This document shows, piece by piece, positions 18,901 to 32,204 of a DNA stretch of 64,000 nucleotides (its first letter is position 1; the number at the start of each line of letters is the position of its first letter). The notes beneath the pieces are model-generated. The model was not told the origin of the DNA. It saw only the letters and a program-made list of their open reading frames with translations, and ran no database searches. The stretch is taken from the NCBI GenBank assembly GCA_024305405.1, contig JAKNDB010000105.1:2542001-2606000 (forward strand), written 5' to 3'. The position numbers were made by a program, and so were the translations under genes. Origin of the DNA: Dirofilaria immitis (lineage: Eukaryota; Nematoda; Chromadorea; Rhabditida; Onchocercidae).

Positions 18901-21900
18901 ATTGATGGCTACGATATTTGAAGAAATCTATTTCATGAAATAAATAAAAATCAGTAATCTTTAGGATGTCAAGATATCGTGGTTTGGTTGAACAAATAGA
19001 AATTTCTGAAAGTAAAAAATAGAAGAATAAAGGCTTATATAAATTAAAAAACGATGCAAAAGTTGACACAGTGAAGATTGAGAACCGTATATACCGTATA
19101 CATAATACATACATACATATATATATTAATGCTCTAAAAATTAAGCATTGCTTTTGTAAATACCATTGAGATTATCCAAAAAGCTGTAATATATGTTTGA
19201 AATTTTCAAGCAGAGATGAACAGAGAAGCTATTAAAAATAAGGTTCATTGCAGTATTTAATTTTGTTTATCTGAGATTTTTAGATTGAAAAAGATGAAGT
19301 ATACACTACTATGCCTTTTCAGTTTCCTATTTCTTTAATTTTGTTTTTAAACAAATTTTATTCTTATTATCGCAAATTCTTCATTTTCGTTTCAACTCGA
19401 AACGTTGTATATTTATATGACTGGAATAGAAATAAACAAATAACTCTTCATCTATGTATTTATTTTTTTCTCCAAAAGATGATCAGCTGTATTAAAGAGG
19501 ATGCAAATCTAATTCATTTTAAATAATTCTGTAGAAGTTTTACTTAAATATCGAAAGTTCAACCCGTTAAATTTAATCTGATTTCATAAATAATTGATAT
19601 TTAAAAATATTAATCAGTCAGTTTGATTTTATAGCAATATTTCCTTTTAACAGTGTAACATAATTGAGGATTCCCTTTTCATTCTTTTTTCTTACCAAAG
19701 ATTCAGGTATTAAAACACTTCAATATTATCCATGCTATTGTGATTTTCCGAATAACCTAAGTGATTGTTATGTGACTGTTTAATTCTAGCAGTGCATATC
19801 AGCACTTTCATTTTAAGTTCTGTAATTCAACAAGAATGAACGTTATCATGGTGAAGAAAGAAAAGTTTTTTTTTTATAGTGGTCTAGCAATAAAATGAGA
19901 ATTTAATATTCAATATTGCATAATACTTGCATTATTTCACAGAAAATACTTTATAAAGTTAAAATTTTCGGAACCAATCTGTTTGAAGAACATCTATTGA
20001 TAAATTCGCATATACTTTGAAAAATATGTTTTCATTATTGTCCTCAGTCTTGCACTTCTTCGAAGGCTAAATGTTATGATCTGGTTATCATTACCCCATT
20101 ACAAGTTTTTCAAGCGATGTTCAATACATTGAGGCTGATCTCATCAATCTTACAAAAATGTAAAGTTCAAAAGTTTTAAACAATTATTCCGAACAATTCG
20201 CTAGAATAACAATTTATTAAAATTCGAAATAATCCAAGATACAGAGATAGCGTTTCCGATCATCCATTATATTCATTACTATCTAGCAAAATTTTCATTT
20301 AAAATACAATACAAAAGTTACGAAGAAAATGCGTACAAAAACATTAACTTGATATCTATAATGCAAATAATACTAAGAAAGAAAAAAATCGAGGAAGTAC
20401 GATACGATTAATTTCTCTTTAATATAAGGAACAGAAGGCTGTGAAAGAAAACAAAAGCTGTGAATTCAAGTTTAAACTCATTCTGCTAAATTTATTCATT
20501 TAAATTAATAAAGCGATTTCAAATGAGCTCAGCCAATTTTTTTCTTTTACTGTAAACTAATATGACATTGTAGGTAAACGATAGGTTAAGTCTCCCGGAA
20601 TGTTGCAAGATAACACGGTAATTTTTATTAAAAGGATATAGTTATTTTTAACTCCAAATTTGCCTTACTTAGAATATTATAAGTCACAGGAAAGAAGGTC
20701 TCGGCTTGAAAAGAAAGGCAGCATATCAAATTTTAAGCATTATGCCAGAGCTTGGAGGACAAATTCATATATAATGATATAGAGCAGACTCAAGGATTTC
20801 TTGAGACATTGATCCAGAGATTCATGCAATTTTTTCCACTAAGAAATGACAATTTCATGGTATAAAAATACTGCGAATTGGCACATTTTCTAAGTTTATA
20901 TCAACCATAAATTTACATTAGTTAATAATGTTCAAATAAACTTGTTCTGTTTTAGAACATAGTTGAATATCCTTTTCCCTGTTTATTTATTGATTGGAAA
21001 TTGATTCTTCTTGCTATTTTGATTCTGTTAGATCACCAATAGGTTTTATTGGGTTTATACGATATTATAATACAGTTCTGATTTATATATATGTATCAGT
21101 AATAAAGATGAAATGATTGAAAGTTAATTTATGACTTTCTTCAAATAATATTTCTGAATGATAGTGAAGCAATTATAGAGCAGCTGCAATGTTCATAAAA
21201 GTATGCACTTATGGATAATTTTATTGGTGAAAAACATGGTATTATTCATGAATGAAATAATGAAATAGCTTTAACATTATTTCTTAACCGCTGCAATTCA
21301 GCATTTATGCGCCTAAAACAGCTGATATCTTGGAATATCAGAATTTAGTAACTCTTCTGCAGCAGTATATTCTTAATAACATTTTGTAATTTTTGGATAT
21401 TATTATCGACATGAATTGATAATCTTAAGTTGCAATGATTTCCATTATATTTCAAGTTCTCTTTCAAAGTTTTTGAAATAAAAACAGCATTTTTGCAAAA
21501 TTTGAATGAAATTATGTTGTTTCCTGGAAAGCAGGAATCATCGATTTTGTGAAATATATGATGAACTTAGTTAAAAAGAAGTTCAAGATTATTTATATGC
21601 TGCTTGTTAATTGATGGTCGAATATAAAATGATATAAATCTAGAATCAAATTTCGAAATGGTTCCTTTATGCGTGCTCAAATGTTGTCAATTGCCTATTA
21701 TCCAATTTTTTCTAATTTTTTTATTTCTATTCGTTTTCTATCTATCCTAATTAGGCATAGAAAAAATGAGGCAAGAATTTTGAAAAGTTATTCATAAGAT
21801 TTTGTTACATTTATGTCTGGTAAAATGGATTAGTCTTAAAATTTCATTATAATATTTGCTGAATAATTGTATTAGAAATTTTGATTTCCAATTTTATATT

Positions 21901-24900
21901 TCATTATCTGAATAATATGAGAAGAGTTTAGAATTAGAAACTTTTGAATAATAAAATCTTTTATTCTGGGATATCAAGATTGAAGCTTGAGGAGTGGATT
22001 ATTGAAAATTTTAATTTGTCTATAACTGCAGTGTGCATTTACAACAATAAATAAATTTATATATACATATCATTTTTTATTCATTCCCATTATAAAATTT
22101 TTTCTCATTTTTTTTTTTATATTTAAACGGTGATAAAGTTCATGGCAATATTTTGCTTCCTTCTATTTAATAGATACCTCTGGAAATGGGCTTTGTAAAG
22201 GATAATGTGAGAAAAGGCTCATTTTTGCTATTAGCTTAAACTTTTTTTGCTTTCTAAATTTCAGTTTAGATGTAGCAGTAATTTCGAAAATTAACTTATA
22301 AATTATCATACTCTTTTTGGAGCCTAAGGAGCTATTGGATTCTGAATTAAAATTCATCCTTCAAAGAAATTTTCCTATCCCTTACTTTCATATAAGATCT
22401 GAAGAAATTTCAAGGAACTAATAATACATTTTATCAGCATTTTTAATTACTTTTACAAACACTCCTCTGTTCTTTTCTTTAATTCTTGTTTGAAATTATA
22501 TTCTTTCAAAGATAACAAATTCAGAATTGAAAAACCAAAACGATAAAATAGGAAAATTCTTTGGATTCAAGATAACCTTAGATTCAAGATAACAAATTTA
22601 AAAATAGGCGATCTTTTCTAATAAAGATCAAGGAAAAGAAACGGAAGTTTTTCAAAAAAACTCTCAGTAAAGAAATTTTTTCAGAAATCTTTAATAAAAA
22701 ATATAAGAATTTTCTGGACGCACAGAATCCTAGAACTATTATTTTCTAAATCGACTTTAAATGAAATGTAAATTCTCCGCTCATTAGGATACATTTCAAA
22801 TATTTAATATTTTCCTCATTCTTCGCTTTGCTCACATTTTGAAAACATCCAGATTTTCACTTAATTCCTTTCGTCATTGTTATTTTAACTATCTCAAATT
22901 TCGGATCCGAAGTATGGACGTGCAATCTGAATTACATATAAAGGCAAAAATCAAAAATTATATAAATGCAAGTTTTATCAAATAATGAATATAAAATTCA
23001 CGATAATGCTATGCTAAAAAAATTTTCAGCATAGTATCATCTGTTTTAAAATTATAATTTCAAGAGCGAAGCCCTCACATATAGAAATATTATTAGCAAA
23101 AAGGTAAAATTCTTTCGCCAAGTGTCTCATTGTATTTTTATTCTTTCTCATTGCTTGTGCCAACTATTAGTGAATAGTAGCTCTGATGACAAATATATAA
23201 TAAAAGTACTGAAAGAATGGAAAAATACTAGACAAGTCTAATAGGCCTAGCCTATCATCATTTGAATTGCTTGTAATATCATCGTCAAATAGGAGTATGA
23301 AAATGGTTCTTTGAATTAAAAAAAATGATTTATTGTATCACGAAATTTCAAAATTTCTTATCAATCTTTAGAAATTTTAAGAAAAAATTCTAAAGCATTA
23401 AAACGGCTATGAAGGATATCAAAAGTAATTAGTAAATTTGAAAAATCTTTTATCAATTTAAAAAATATACTAAAAGTATTTCAGCAATATAAATCGAAGT
23501 AAAATCTAGTAAAGATGAACATATGTTAATTTTATTTTAGCTTGTTTTCGCTCTGTAATGCAAAGAAATTGAAATCAGTGCTTATGCAACTGAATTATTT
23601 TCAATAACCAACTAGTGAAAAGTTTTGAATGATTCTGCTTATAACTATTACGGCTACTGCTGGAATTCGATTAATTCTTAAAAAATTTAGGTTAAGTCAG
23701 AAACAAGCAAGTCCTAGTCGAGGAAAGACAAAATAATTATTTAATTAAAGCCAACTTGAAAAAGAAACTAATTAATTTCAATTCGCATTTAAGACTTTAT
23801 TCCTTCTGTGTCAAAATTTTTCACTAATTTCATCATTGAAATGTTCGGAATAATGTAAATTGATAAAATTAGAATTAATATTGTTGTTGCTATTGTGCAA
23901 TGTCTTTCTATTACAATTGATCAGCACCATTGTTGCCTTCCTCTCGCGATTACATCTAAATTTTTGGATCTATTCAGAAGTTAATTTTTATGGATAAAAT
24001 TTCTTCATTTCTTTTCTCACTTCTATGCTTTTATGAAAAAGCACGCAATTTTCAGCTTAATTAGTCGAAGTTTGCTTTTTTTTCTTAAATGAATAAGGTT
24101 GCAAATTATTTAAACTTTAAGAGATTGCTTTACGATAGGGAAATATTTGCTTTGCTATATGTTTCATCAATATCTCCATCATTCGTGAGTGTATTGTACG
24201 AAAGGATTTTTATAGAAATGGCATGAAATTATTTGAAAATCAAGCAGATGAACTATTTTTATACAAAATAATACTTTAAAGCTCTTAAAGGTTGACTTTT
24301 TAAATCTTCTTTCAGATTGATAATTTTCCTGCTTATAATAATTTTCTATAATTTGTCACTGGTTATAAATGATTACCGCAATCTTTATGAGCTGATATAT
24401 TTAACCCAAAAAACTATAATGAAGATAAATATGAATAAAGTACAATTCAGTTTAGGTATTCTCTGTATCATACAATTGCTTTATATGGATAGAAAACGAT
24501 TATGAATTTCATTCCAAAATTACTTCTGAAAGAATTATAAAATTCAAACTATGCCAGTAACATGCATCTATTTCTTATTTTGTATCAATTCGGGACATAA
24601 AAGAAGAAAAATAATAAAGGCTTGTAATCATAGAAGTAAGATGCACGTAAAATCTGAATTTACTTGCCATTTGAATAATTTGATATGGCGGAAAAAAACA
24701 AAATGATCGTGCAAATCAAAATTCTTCCATACTTCTTTTCAAAAAAAGAAATCAAAAAGAAAAAGGAAAAAAATTTTTCTGGAAAATAATTAATAGATCC
24801 AGAACTTATATTCTCGACCATTTCTATAATTAATTTGGATAAAGCGTCAGTTATCAGTTAATATATAATATCAGTCAATATTTTTATCAGTTATCATTCA

Positions 24901-26804
24901 ATATTTCTTCAATTTTTTATGTAAAAAAATCAGTAACATCGAATATCGAAAAATGAATCTCAGTGGCAGCACACTATTATAATTACAATTTTAGATGTCA
25001 GTGCATCATAAACGATAGCCTGTAACGAAGAAATCAACAAAAACGGTTATTCCTAAAGATTTGGAAAACGAACCTTAGATGAAGTCAGTGAATGCATTTC
25101 AACTTTGCATGAAAACTTAGTTTTTTTTTTTTTTCATTGCACAGTAGATGTCAGCTGTTCGTTGCTAGTTTTTCTATCAGAGAGTACAGGAGAAATCCAG
25201 TAAATCACTTATTTTTATTGATCGGTTCTATAAAAATCTTTTGAAATTCTTGTTTTAAGTTTTTTGAATTTGTGGTGTTTAGAAAAAGCTGAACACCTTT
25301 TACAAGAATTTTTTTGCCTTTACAAGAATTATGAACAAAATTAACTTAGTAAACAGTTCTATTATTAATGCATAGGACGTTTGAAGAAATCCGAAAGGCA
25401 AGTTTTCTTCGAAACTTCATCTGGACCAAATTTAACAAATATAAACTTTTAATTTCAGTATGAAAATTAGCTTAACTATTGAATTTTTCCAGCGAAGAAT
25501 TATTGGCTTGATATCCCAAAGATAAAACTTTTAATTCCTGCCAGCTTAGAAGTTTTTTTAGTCGAAGTTTTCTCACATTCTTATTAACTTGGGGAGGGGA
25601 TGAGAGGGTAGGGGAGGGGGAGGTCATAATTTCTAGGTTAAAATTAGTCCATACATTCTAATCATATTTTTATTTGTTGAAAGCAGTTCTATATGCTTAC
25701 TAGGAACACAGTTTATTTTTGGCATCTTCAAAAAAATAAACGAACAAGCAAACTAATAATATACTTATCTGACTATCTCATGCTCAAGAATTATTTTAGA
25801 CTTTTGTCAAGCTGATCTGTTTTGCCTGGATAGAGAGAAATACATTACTTTAGTTGCATTTCCTTTTTCTGACAATTAAGACTAATTTGGCTTAAATTCC
25901 TAATATTTCTTATCAATTTCAAAATAATTTATTATTATATGTATTATTATGTTTTATCTGCAGCTACAGTAATCTTTTTGGTTTTATCAATGAGCTTTTT
26001 ATATTTCTGAAATATTGCTTATTTAATTTTAATCTCATTTAATTCAAATAACATCGGAATGATAACATTTTGCACCTTGAATTTTTCCTATTCTTTCTTG
26101 TGTTCGTTATTGTTTTGCTGATTGACTACTTTTTCTATAACTTATTATGTTTATTTCTATTTTGAAATTTATTATATTTACAAAAATTTATTGTATTTTT
26201 CTGGCCTAGCAATGATAACAATATCTTTGTTTCAACTTCGGTAATTTTATCATCAATTGGTTCTGTTCTTGTAGATCGTTAAATTTTTTTGATCGGATAA
26301 GAATCTATTTATTACTTTATATTCCTTCATATATAAAAAAATTAAGTCCTTACCAAAATTTTATTGTTTAATAATAATATATTTATGGACCAATACGTCT
26401 TTCTTTTCTTTACCTTCCTTTTTATCATTTTGTTTTTCAAATTTTATTCACTTCTGAATAGCTTTTTGATGACATCACATTAAACCATTATCATCGCAAG
26501 ATTACTTTTTCTTAGAATACAAATATTCAGTCTTCCTTTGATTCTATGAATACACGACTATTCAATAGAACTAATTTATTGAGTTCGAAATCAGAAAAAT
26601 AGATAAATCAAATGAAAAATGTGTTCAATTTTCCGAATTTTAAATCGGGAATATCAAAGGTACATCAATTTCTGAGCCTCATTAATGACGATCATTTGTG
26701 CACAACACGTATCCATATTTATGCATATAGTTTTAATTTATATGCAATTAAAGTCGATTAAATTAATTTTTAGAAAAAAAAAAAAGTATTTACGATGCCA
26801 AAGG
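15923..26804. other. Gene-poor AT-rich region (~10.9 kb)
   Basis: No gene could be assembled here. Two minus-strand stretches look exon-like. One is 15958-16078, open after an acceptor-like CAG, with residues LLPTVPLIINSLVAPDQK. The other, at about 16745-16580, includes VPCQDLTEFGSMEYGSWRDV. They could be 5' exons of the coiled-coil gene or of a separate gene, but no start codon or joining phase was resolved. Beyond 17 kb the sequence is featureless AT-rich DNA with only short open frames and A/T runs. The right part is upstream of the neuropeptide receptor and may hold its promoter. Confidence 0.5.
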
Positions 26805-29800
26805 ATGCTATGCGTAAATGATACGCCCTTATTTGATTTATCTGATAATGCAACACTATTATTCTTGGCAACTTTGGAAGTCTTCAAAAGGTCTGTATGT
26901 GTTATTCTAATCGAATGGCAATGAACCATATTTTGTTTTAGAATTCTTATACTTTAGATCCTTAGGATACTGTTTAGATTCTTCTTTCTGAAGCAGAAGC
27001 CATTATTATGTCGGTTCAGAGAACAGTAATGAGGTCATATGAACAAGTTACAAATAAATAGTATGATAAATCATAATTATCTTTTGAACTGATTAACTTA
27101 TCTAATTGCTTCTCATTTTCGAAATGTTAATGATTATTCAGAAACACATTTTTCTGATTGCAGAAATTATTCACCTGTGCATGGTTTCATCTGTATAGTG
27201 ATATGTTCATTCAGCATTACGACGAATCTAGTACACATATTAGTGCTAACTAGGCCAAATATGAGATGCTCTGGGGTGAACTGTGTACTAACAGCGGTTG
27301 CTACTTATGACATAGGGACTATTGCATCGTATTTCATATATATTTGTCATTTTGTGCTTTCAAAGATGGCATTTGGTGATTATTGTTTTCTTTCTACAAC
27401 CTTTTTAGCAATTTGGTAATACTATTGTTAAATTATACATTAAGGTTTTTAGATATTTGCGCTTTATGCAGTAACTGTTAAAAATAAAATATATTTGTTA
27501 AAGGCAAGCAGTCTTTTGTTTTCTCATATTACTAAAAATATTCGGAATGACAGAACTCCCTGACGATGAAATTTCTTCATATATACTAGCATTCTGCATA
27601 AGGTTTCAGACTTAGTACAAAGGATTTTTATTCAGTTTTAGAAATTCGATAGATGTCACAGACGGACGAATGAGAAATCGAATATCATTAATATTGAAGC
27701 TCAAATGGAAATTGCTTGAGTTCATTATAATATTAATCATTACTAACTTGAATTCTTTTTTAATATATATATATATATATATCTTTTTCGGACGATTCAC
27801 TTTTTCTTTTTATTAATGAATAATAAAATTTAGCATTACTTGTCTGATCAACTTAAACACTAACGCCATTTAATTCAAAGAACATATCGTAATCGAAACG
27901 TTTCGTTTCTTCTATGCTTTATTCAAAAATTGCAGTATGCCCATTTATTCTTATTTATGGATGCGATATTTATTATATCATATGGTAGCAAGCATCGCTT
28001 TGCATACCACTTCTCTGTGGTTAATTGTCGCAATGGCTTTCATTCGGCAAATGACTCTGAGGAATACTGTCCTTAACAGGTAACTATTTCTAAAATTTCT
28101 CTTTTTCATATCTTAATCATTAAAATTATCCCATTATATGTATGGCTTTTCCACTGCAGCAACTAATCCGCTGTGAATGGAAATGATAAGTTTCTCGTTT
28201 GCTATGATATATCATAAGCTGTCGGATGTATCGTAAGAATGCATTTCTAAACCAAATGATATTATTTCACTGATGATATGTCAACACTTGAATTCAATTA
28301 GATTATTTTAATCTGTAGAAATATATTTTATTATTAGATATTTAAAGTATATTCAATAAAAGCCAAAATATAATTCTTATTTGGCTTCACGTAAGAAGTA
28401 TTTGTAGTAGTTGGCAAAAACCAAAAATGGCTTGGAAAATTTGCACGGTGATATACTTAACTGTATTTTACTTTGCATACCAACACTACTGATGTATGAT
28501 GTGGTTGAATTTGGTGATTGGCGTCCTGCATCTCATTGTGCCCATCATTTTCCTACTAATTATACTGCCAAGGATTACACCTTTCATGTAAGCAAAATTA
28601 TTAAATTTCTTACTGAGCTCAAAATCTTCTAGAATATAAATAATATTTTAAAATTAGTGGTTGTTCAATAAATGAACAGATATAGTTTCAAATCAAATTG
28701 AATGGAGCAAAAAGTCGACTACAAATATATTATGTTTCACTATAACATTTTAATTAAAAGAAATCCAATTAACAGAAATCGTTTTGAAAAATAAATTTTA
28801 AATTGTGAAATAATGCTTAATTTTTTTGCTAATCATTGCTACTGTACTTGTCATTCAGCTATTATCTACTACAACTCGTAATTAAATATTGTTATATATG
28901 GAACAATCTTTTTAAATCTTACATTTGCCATGTATTACTATTAAATTAGTCTATGATAGCAAAAATAATTTTTCTTAGAAAATCATTTCTAAACTAATTA
29001 AAACCAATAAATCATTTATTTTTCAGATATCATCGTCTGCAATGGCAAATGGATGTCGCTTTTTCAAATGGAATTTATGGATGTCAGGAGTTATTTTCAA
29101 GGTACTTCTATTTTGTCTCTTGAAAGCCTATATAATTAACAATTATTTTTTGTTATTTATGCTCATTAACTGATAAAAATCTGATCAGAAGCCTAGTAAA
29201 TTAGACGAAATTAAGCTTACTTGAAATTAATTGGATTATGTTTTTAAATCTTAAATAATTTTCTATTTTGTCGAAATTTAGCTCAAAAATTTTAACCTTT
29301 TTGCAGGTTATACCTTGTACACTATTATTTTATTTTTCATCAGCTCTTATTCTAAAATTAAATCGAGTGACCAAAAACGTAAACTGCTATTAAAGTGTAA
29401 CGTGATGACAACAAAAAGGTTATTTTCATTATTTTTTTTTTTAAGTAAAAATTCTGAAATATGTAAAGAGAATTTAAAATGATGTTTTTCGACTGAAAAA
29501 TTGCTCTTAGAATTAAGAACGAGTTTTTAAAGCACTACTACAGTAATACTTTGATAGTAAATAAAATTATATATCTGGAAAAGTATCTTACGTGATAATC
29601 TGATACATCAAAAGCGAAACACCGAAAAATTTATCTACGCTGCTTATAATTTTTATTAGGATTAGTTTTGATACAAATGCAATCTATTAGCTACTCAGAA
29701 AAGCTTTGTAGCAAATCGTTTTAAGAATATTGGACAAATTACAGGAGTGTAATTAAGTCAGATCGGACTTCACACTTATTGCTTGCCATAGTGCTGGTAT

Positions 29801-30180
29801 TTTTGATCGCCGAGATGCCGCAAGGGATTATCGCCATTATGAACGCTGTTTATACCACTCATGTACATCAGCATATTTATTTCAATCTCGGCGACATTCT
29901 CGATCTTCTCTCATTGCTTAATTCATCCATTACTTTCGTCCTTTATTGCTTGATGTCTTCTAGGTTGATTACATTTACGTAATAACATTTTTTTCTGAAT
30001 AAATTGAACGTAACAATCTTTTTTTTCAATAATTCAGTTTTCGTAAATTGTCCAATTAACTATTATTCTAAATAGTTTAACTACTTCAGATACAGAGAAA
30101 CATTCTGGACAGTTGCGCTACCTAAATGTGTTTTTAGGTTTGTTGCATCATCGCTTATTTTTTTGAAGTTATGTTTTTAA
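26805..30180 (+). CDS. FMRFamide/myosuppressin-type neuropeptide GPCR (DMSR-like)
   Basis: Class A seven-transmembrane receptor. Exons: 26805-26890, 27164-27415, 27936-28079, 28411-28587, 29027-29101, 29307-29418, 29745-29963, 30090-30180. A short N-terminus has glycosylation sites (NDT, NAT). Then TM1 (HGFICIVICSFSITTNLVHI), TM2 with an Asp (AVATYDIGTIASYF), TM3 (HTTSLWLIVAMAFIRQ, taking the place of DRY), TM4 (VIYLTV...CIPTLLMYD), and the highly conserved TM6-TM7 block SDRTSHLLLA, LIAEMPQGI, LGDILDLLSLLNSS and VLYCLMSSRYRETF. Those last blocks are characteristic of the nematode DMSR/FLP receptor group. One base is missing at each of two runs (28466-28469 and 29373-29377); with them the model is 385 codons. 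The ligand is probably an RFamide peptide, inferred from family only. The start ATG is the first in the exon that splices correctly into TM1. Confidence 0.9.
27762..27782. repeat. (TA)n microsatellite
   Basis: About ten TA dinucleotides inside a GPCR intron. Confidence 0.85.
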
Positions 30181-31554
30181 ATTTATTTCTATAGAAATAA
30201 CAAATTAGAATTGTAAGCAACAACGGGCAAGCTCTGGATGCCCGCAAGACAGGAATTCGAACTTTGACAGCAAATTTTTTTCGAAATTTAATCTAATAAT
30301 AAAATTGAAAAGAAAGTGTATTTGACTTGCTAGTCTTGTATACATATATAAGTTCGAAAATGAAAAGCATTCGAAGATATTTTTTCATAATGATTTTAAA
30401 AAATGAATTAAAATTTTAGCAGAAAGAAAACATCAGAAATACTTTTATCAGAAATGCATTCCATGCAAAAGGGAATGAAGTATACCGTCGCTAGTAGCAG
30501 CAATTATAGCGGCTTTTGAAAAAATCCTCAAGTAAACGATCCAATTAAATAAGTTCTAGTTATCAAATTCGATCATTTCGGGAAAGTCTTGAAATATTAT
30601 TGAAACAACATGGAATTGAAACTTCTTATTCCTTATGGAGTTGAAATATCGAAATAACTAAATTAATAGTCAAATTTATACACTTTTTCCGGAGGAGAAA
30701 CTAGATTGTTAACCCACACGTTAGAATTATTATTAACAATTGGTTGCAATGATTAAGGATATGATTAAAACAAAGAAAAATAATGATCTAAGATGATAAT
30801 AATCTATTATCGATCATTTTTGATTAATGAATATGAATAGGTTTTTGCTGAGAGGCATTCAATCATAATGTTCTTGCAGTAAATGGAAGAATTATAATAT
30901 ATTCATTATCCATTATAACATCTGATCGTGTGAATGCTTTGAAAATTAATGACTTTAAAATAAATTAAGCTAAAAATTAGTTCAGTTAATTGATTCTTAT
31001 CACAGCTCATTCGATATGTCTTTTCATGAACAATGAATCAATCGAAATCGGATTTTGTGGATTCCAATATTAAGTACAATTTTACCAATGCTCAAAAAAT
31101 GGTATTTACATTTCAAGTCGATAAGTAATTGAGACTAAGTCTAGATAGTGTATTTAGCAGGTAAGGTTACACAGATATTCGAATATGCGACTACCTTTCG
31201 GTAATAGAACATTATGAGCTAAACCCGAATCATAGTTCACATAACGTTTTTATCTGCACAGAAAAGTAAATTATCAATTAAAACGAATTTGTTCAGCAAA
31301 GAGATTATTGTGTATATATAAAGAAATATGAATAATTAAGTATTAGTTTGTCTATGTTGCAACTAATTTAAAAGGACAAATTAAATAGTAGTGCTAAAAG
31401 TTATTTCGTATAGATTAATAATTCAAGATCACTGTAATAAAGATTTTTTTATTAATAATAAAACTGTGATAATTTGGTAAAATGATTAGGTAGAAAGTTA
31501 AAGCTACAATCTTTATATACATAATAAAATCATCGTCAGTAGAAATCTTTGTTC
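30181..31554. other. Intergenic, convergent 3' ends
   Basis: Between the stop of the GPCR (+) and the stop of the small secreted protein (-). AT-rich, with no open frame above 60 codons and no repeat seen. Expected to hold both 3' UTRs. Confidence 0.5.
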
Positions 31555-32204
31555 TTAAATATTTGACCTTTTGATATTTTTGTCCAACTCCTCATCCTCG
31601 CTATAAATTTTTTCCAATTCTTTTAAATTCGGACAGCATATGCCTGTAATTTCATGACTTTTCAATAACCGATCATTTTTTAAGTTTAATAGCAAGTGGG
31701 TTAAATAAAATAAATGGTTAAATTGTTCAAAACTGAATCATTTTCGAGAAAATGATGTCTGACCATACCTGGGTCACAACTGTATCACAACGAAGGATGG
31801 AATAAACAGGATGCTCCAATAATTTCGAATATGTGACTCAATAGGTTTTAGTATAAGAAATATTCACTACACCTTTTCTCAGAGTAGCATCCGTTGTTCT
31901 ATATTCACATTGGAATCCTTTCGGACAATTTTTATCGCATGTATGAACTCCAACATCTGCAGCTAACAGAGGTTTTCCACCGTCATGACAATTCGGAATT
32001 TTTCCGTCATAATCCAGTTCTTCAGGTAGTGGTACTAGAAAAGCCGAAATTAGTACAAACTTTATAAAGCAAGAATTTAAGTGAAACCTCAGTGTTTACT
32101 GATGCTGAAGATGGATTTACAAGATTATCGTGACACTGAAAGTGGCAGAACTTACTTGCACTAACAGATACGACAAACAGCAATCCTAAACAGTGATAAA
32201 ACAT
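31555..32204 (-). CDS. Small secreted cysteine-rich protein (lustrin-cysteine-like)
   Basis: Three exons, 32204-32156, 32034-31873 and 31643-31555, with GTAAGT and AG sites and consistent phases, giving 99 residues without any correction. The start is the ATG opening MFYHCLGLLFVVSVSA, a compact signal peptide; the open frame further upstream has only a GTG. The mature part has six cysteines: IPNC, HTC, DKNC, GFQC and a terminal GICC, followed by an acidic tail. The C-PxG-xxC-...-CC spacing recalls the nematode Lustrin_cystein/WAP-like repeat often found beside Kunitz domains; here it stands alone. This assignment is from memory of the pattern, so moderate. Probable extracellular or cuticle/excretory product. 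A mid-region exon-like stretch (31829-31775) is skipped because the phases already fit without it. Confidence 0.75.

Noticed and set aside
31775..31829. Extra exon in the secreted Cys-rich gene
   Set aside because: The flanking exons already join in phase and complete the GICC end without it.
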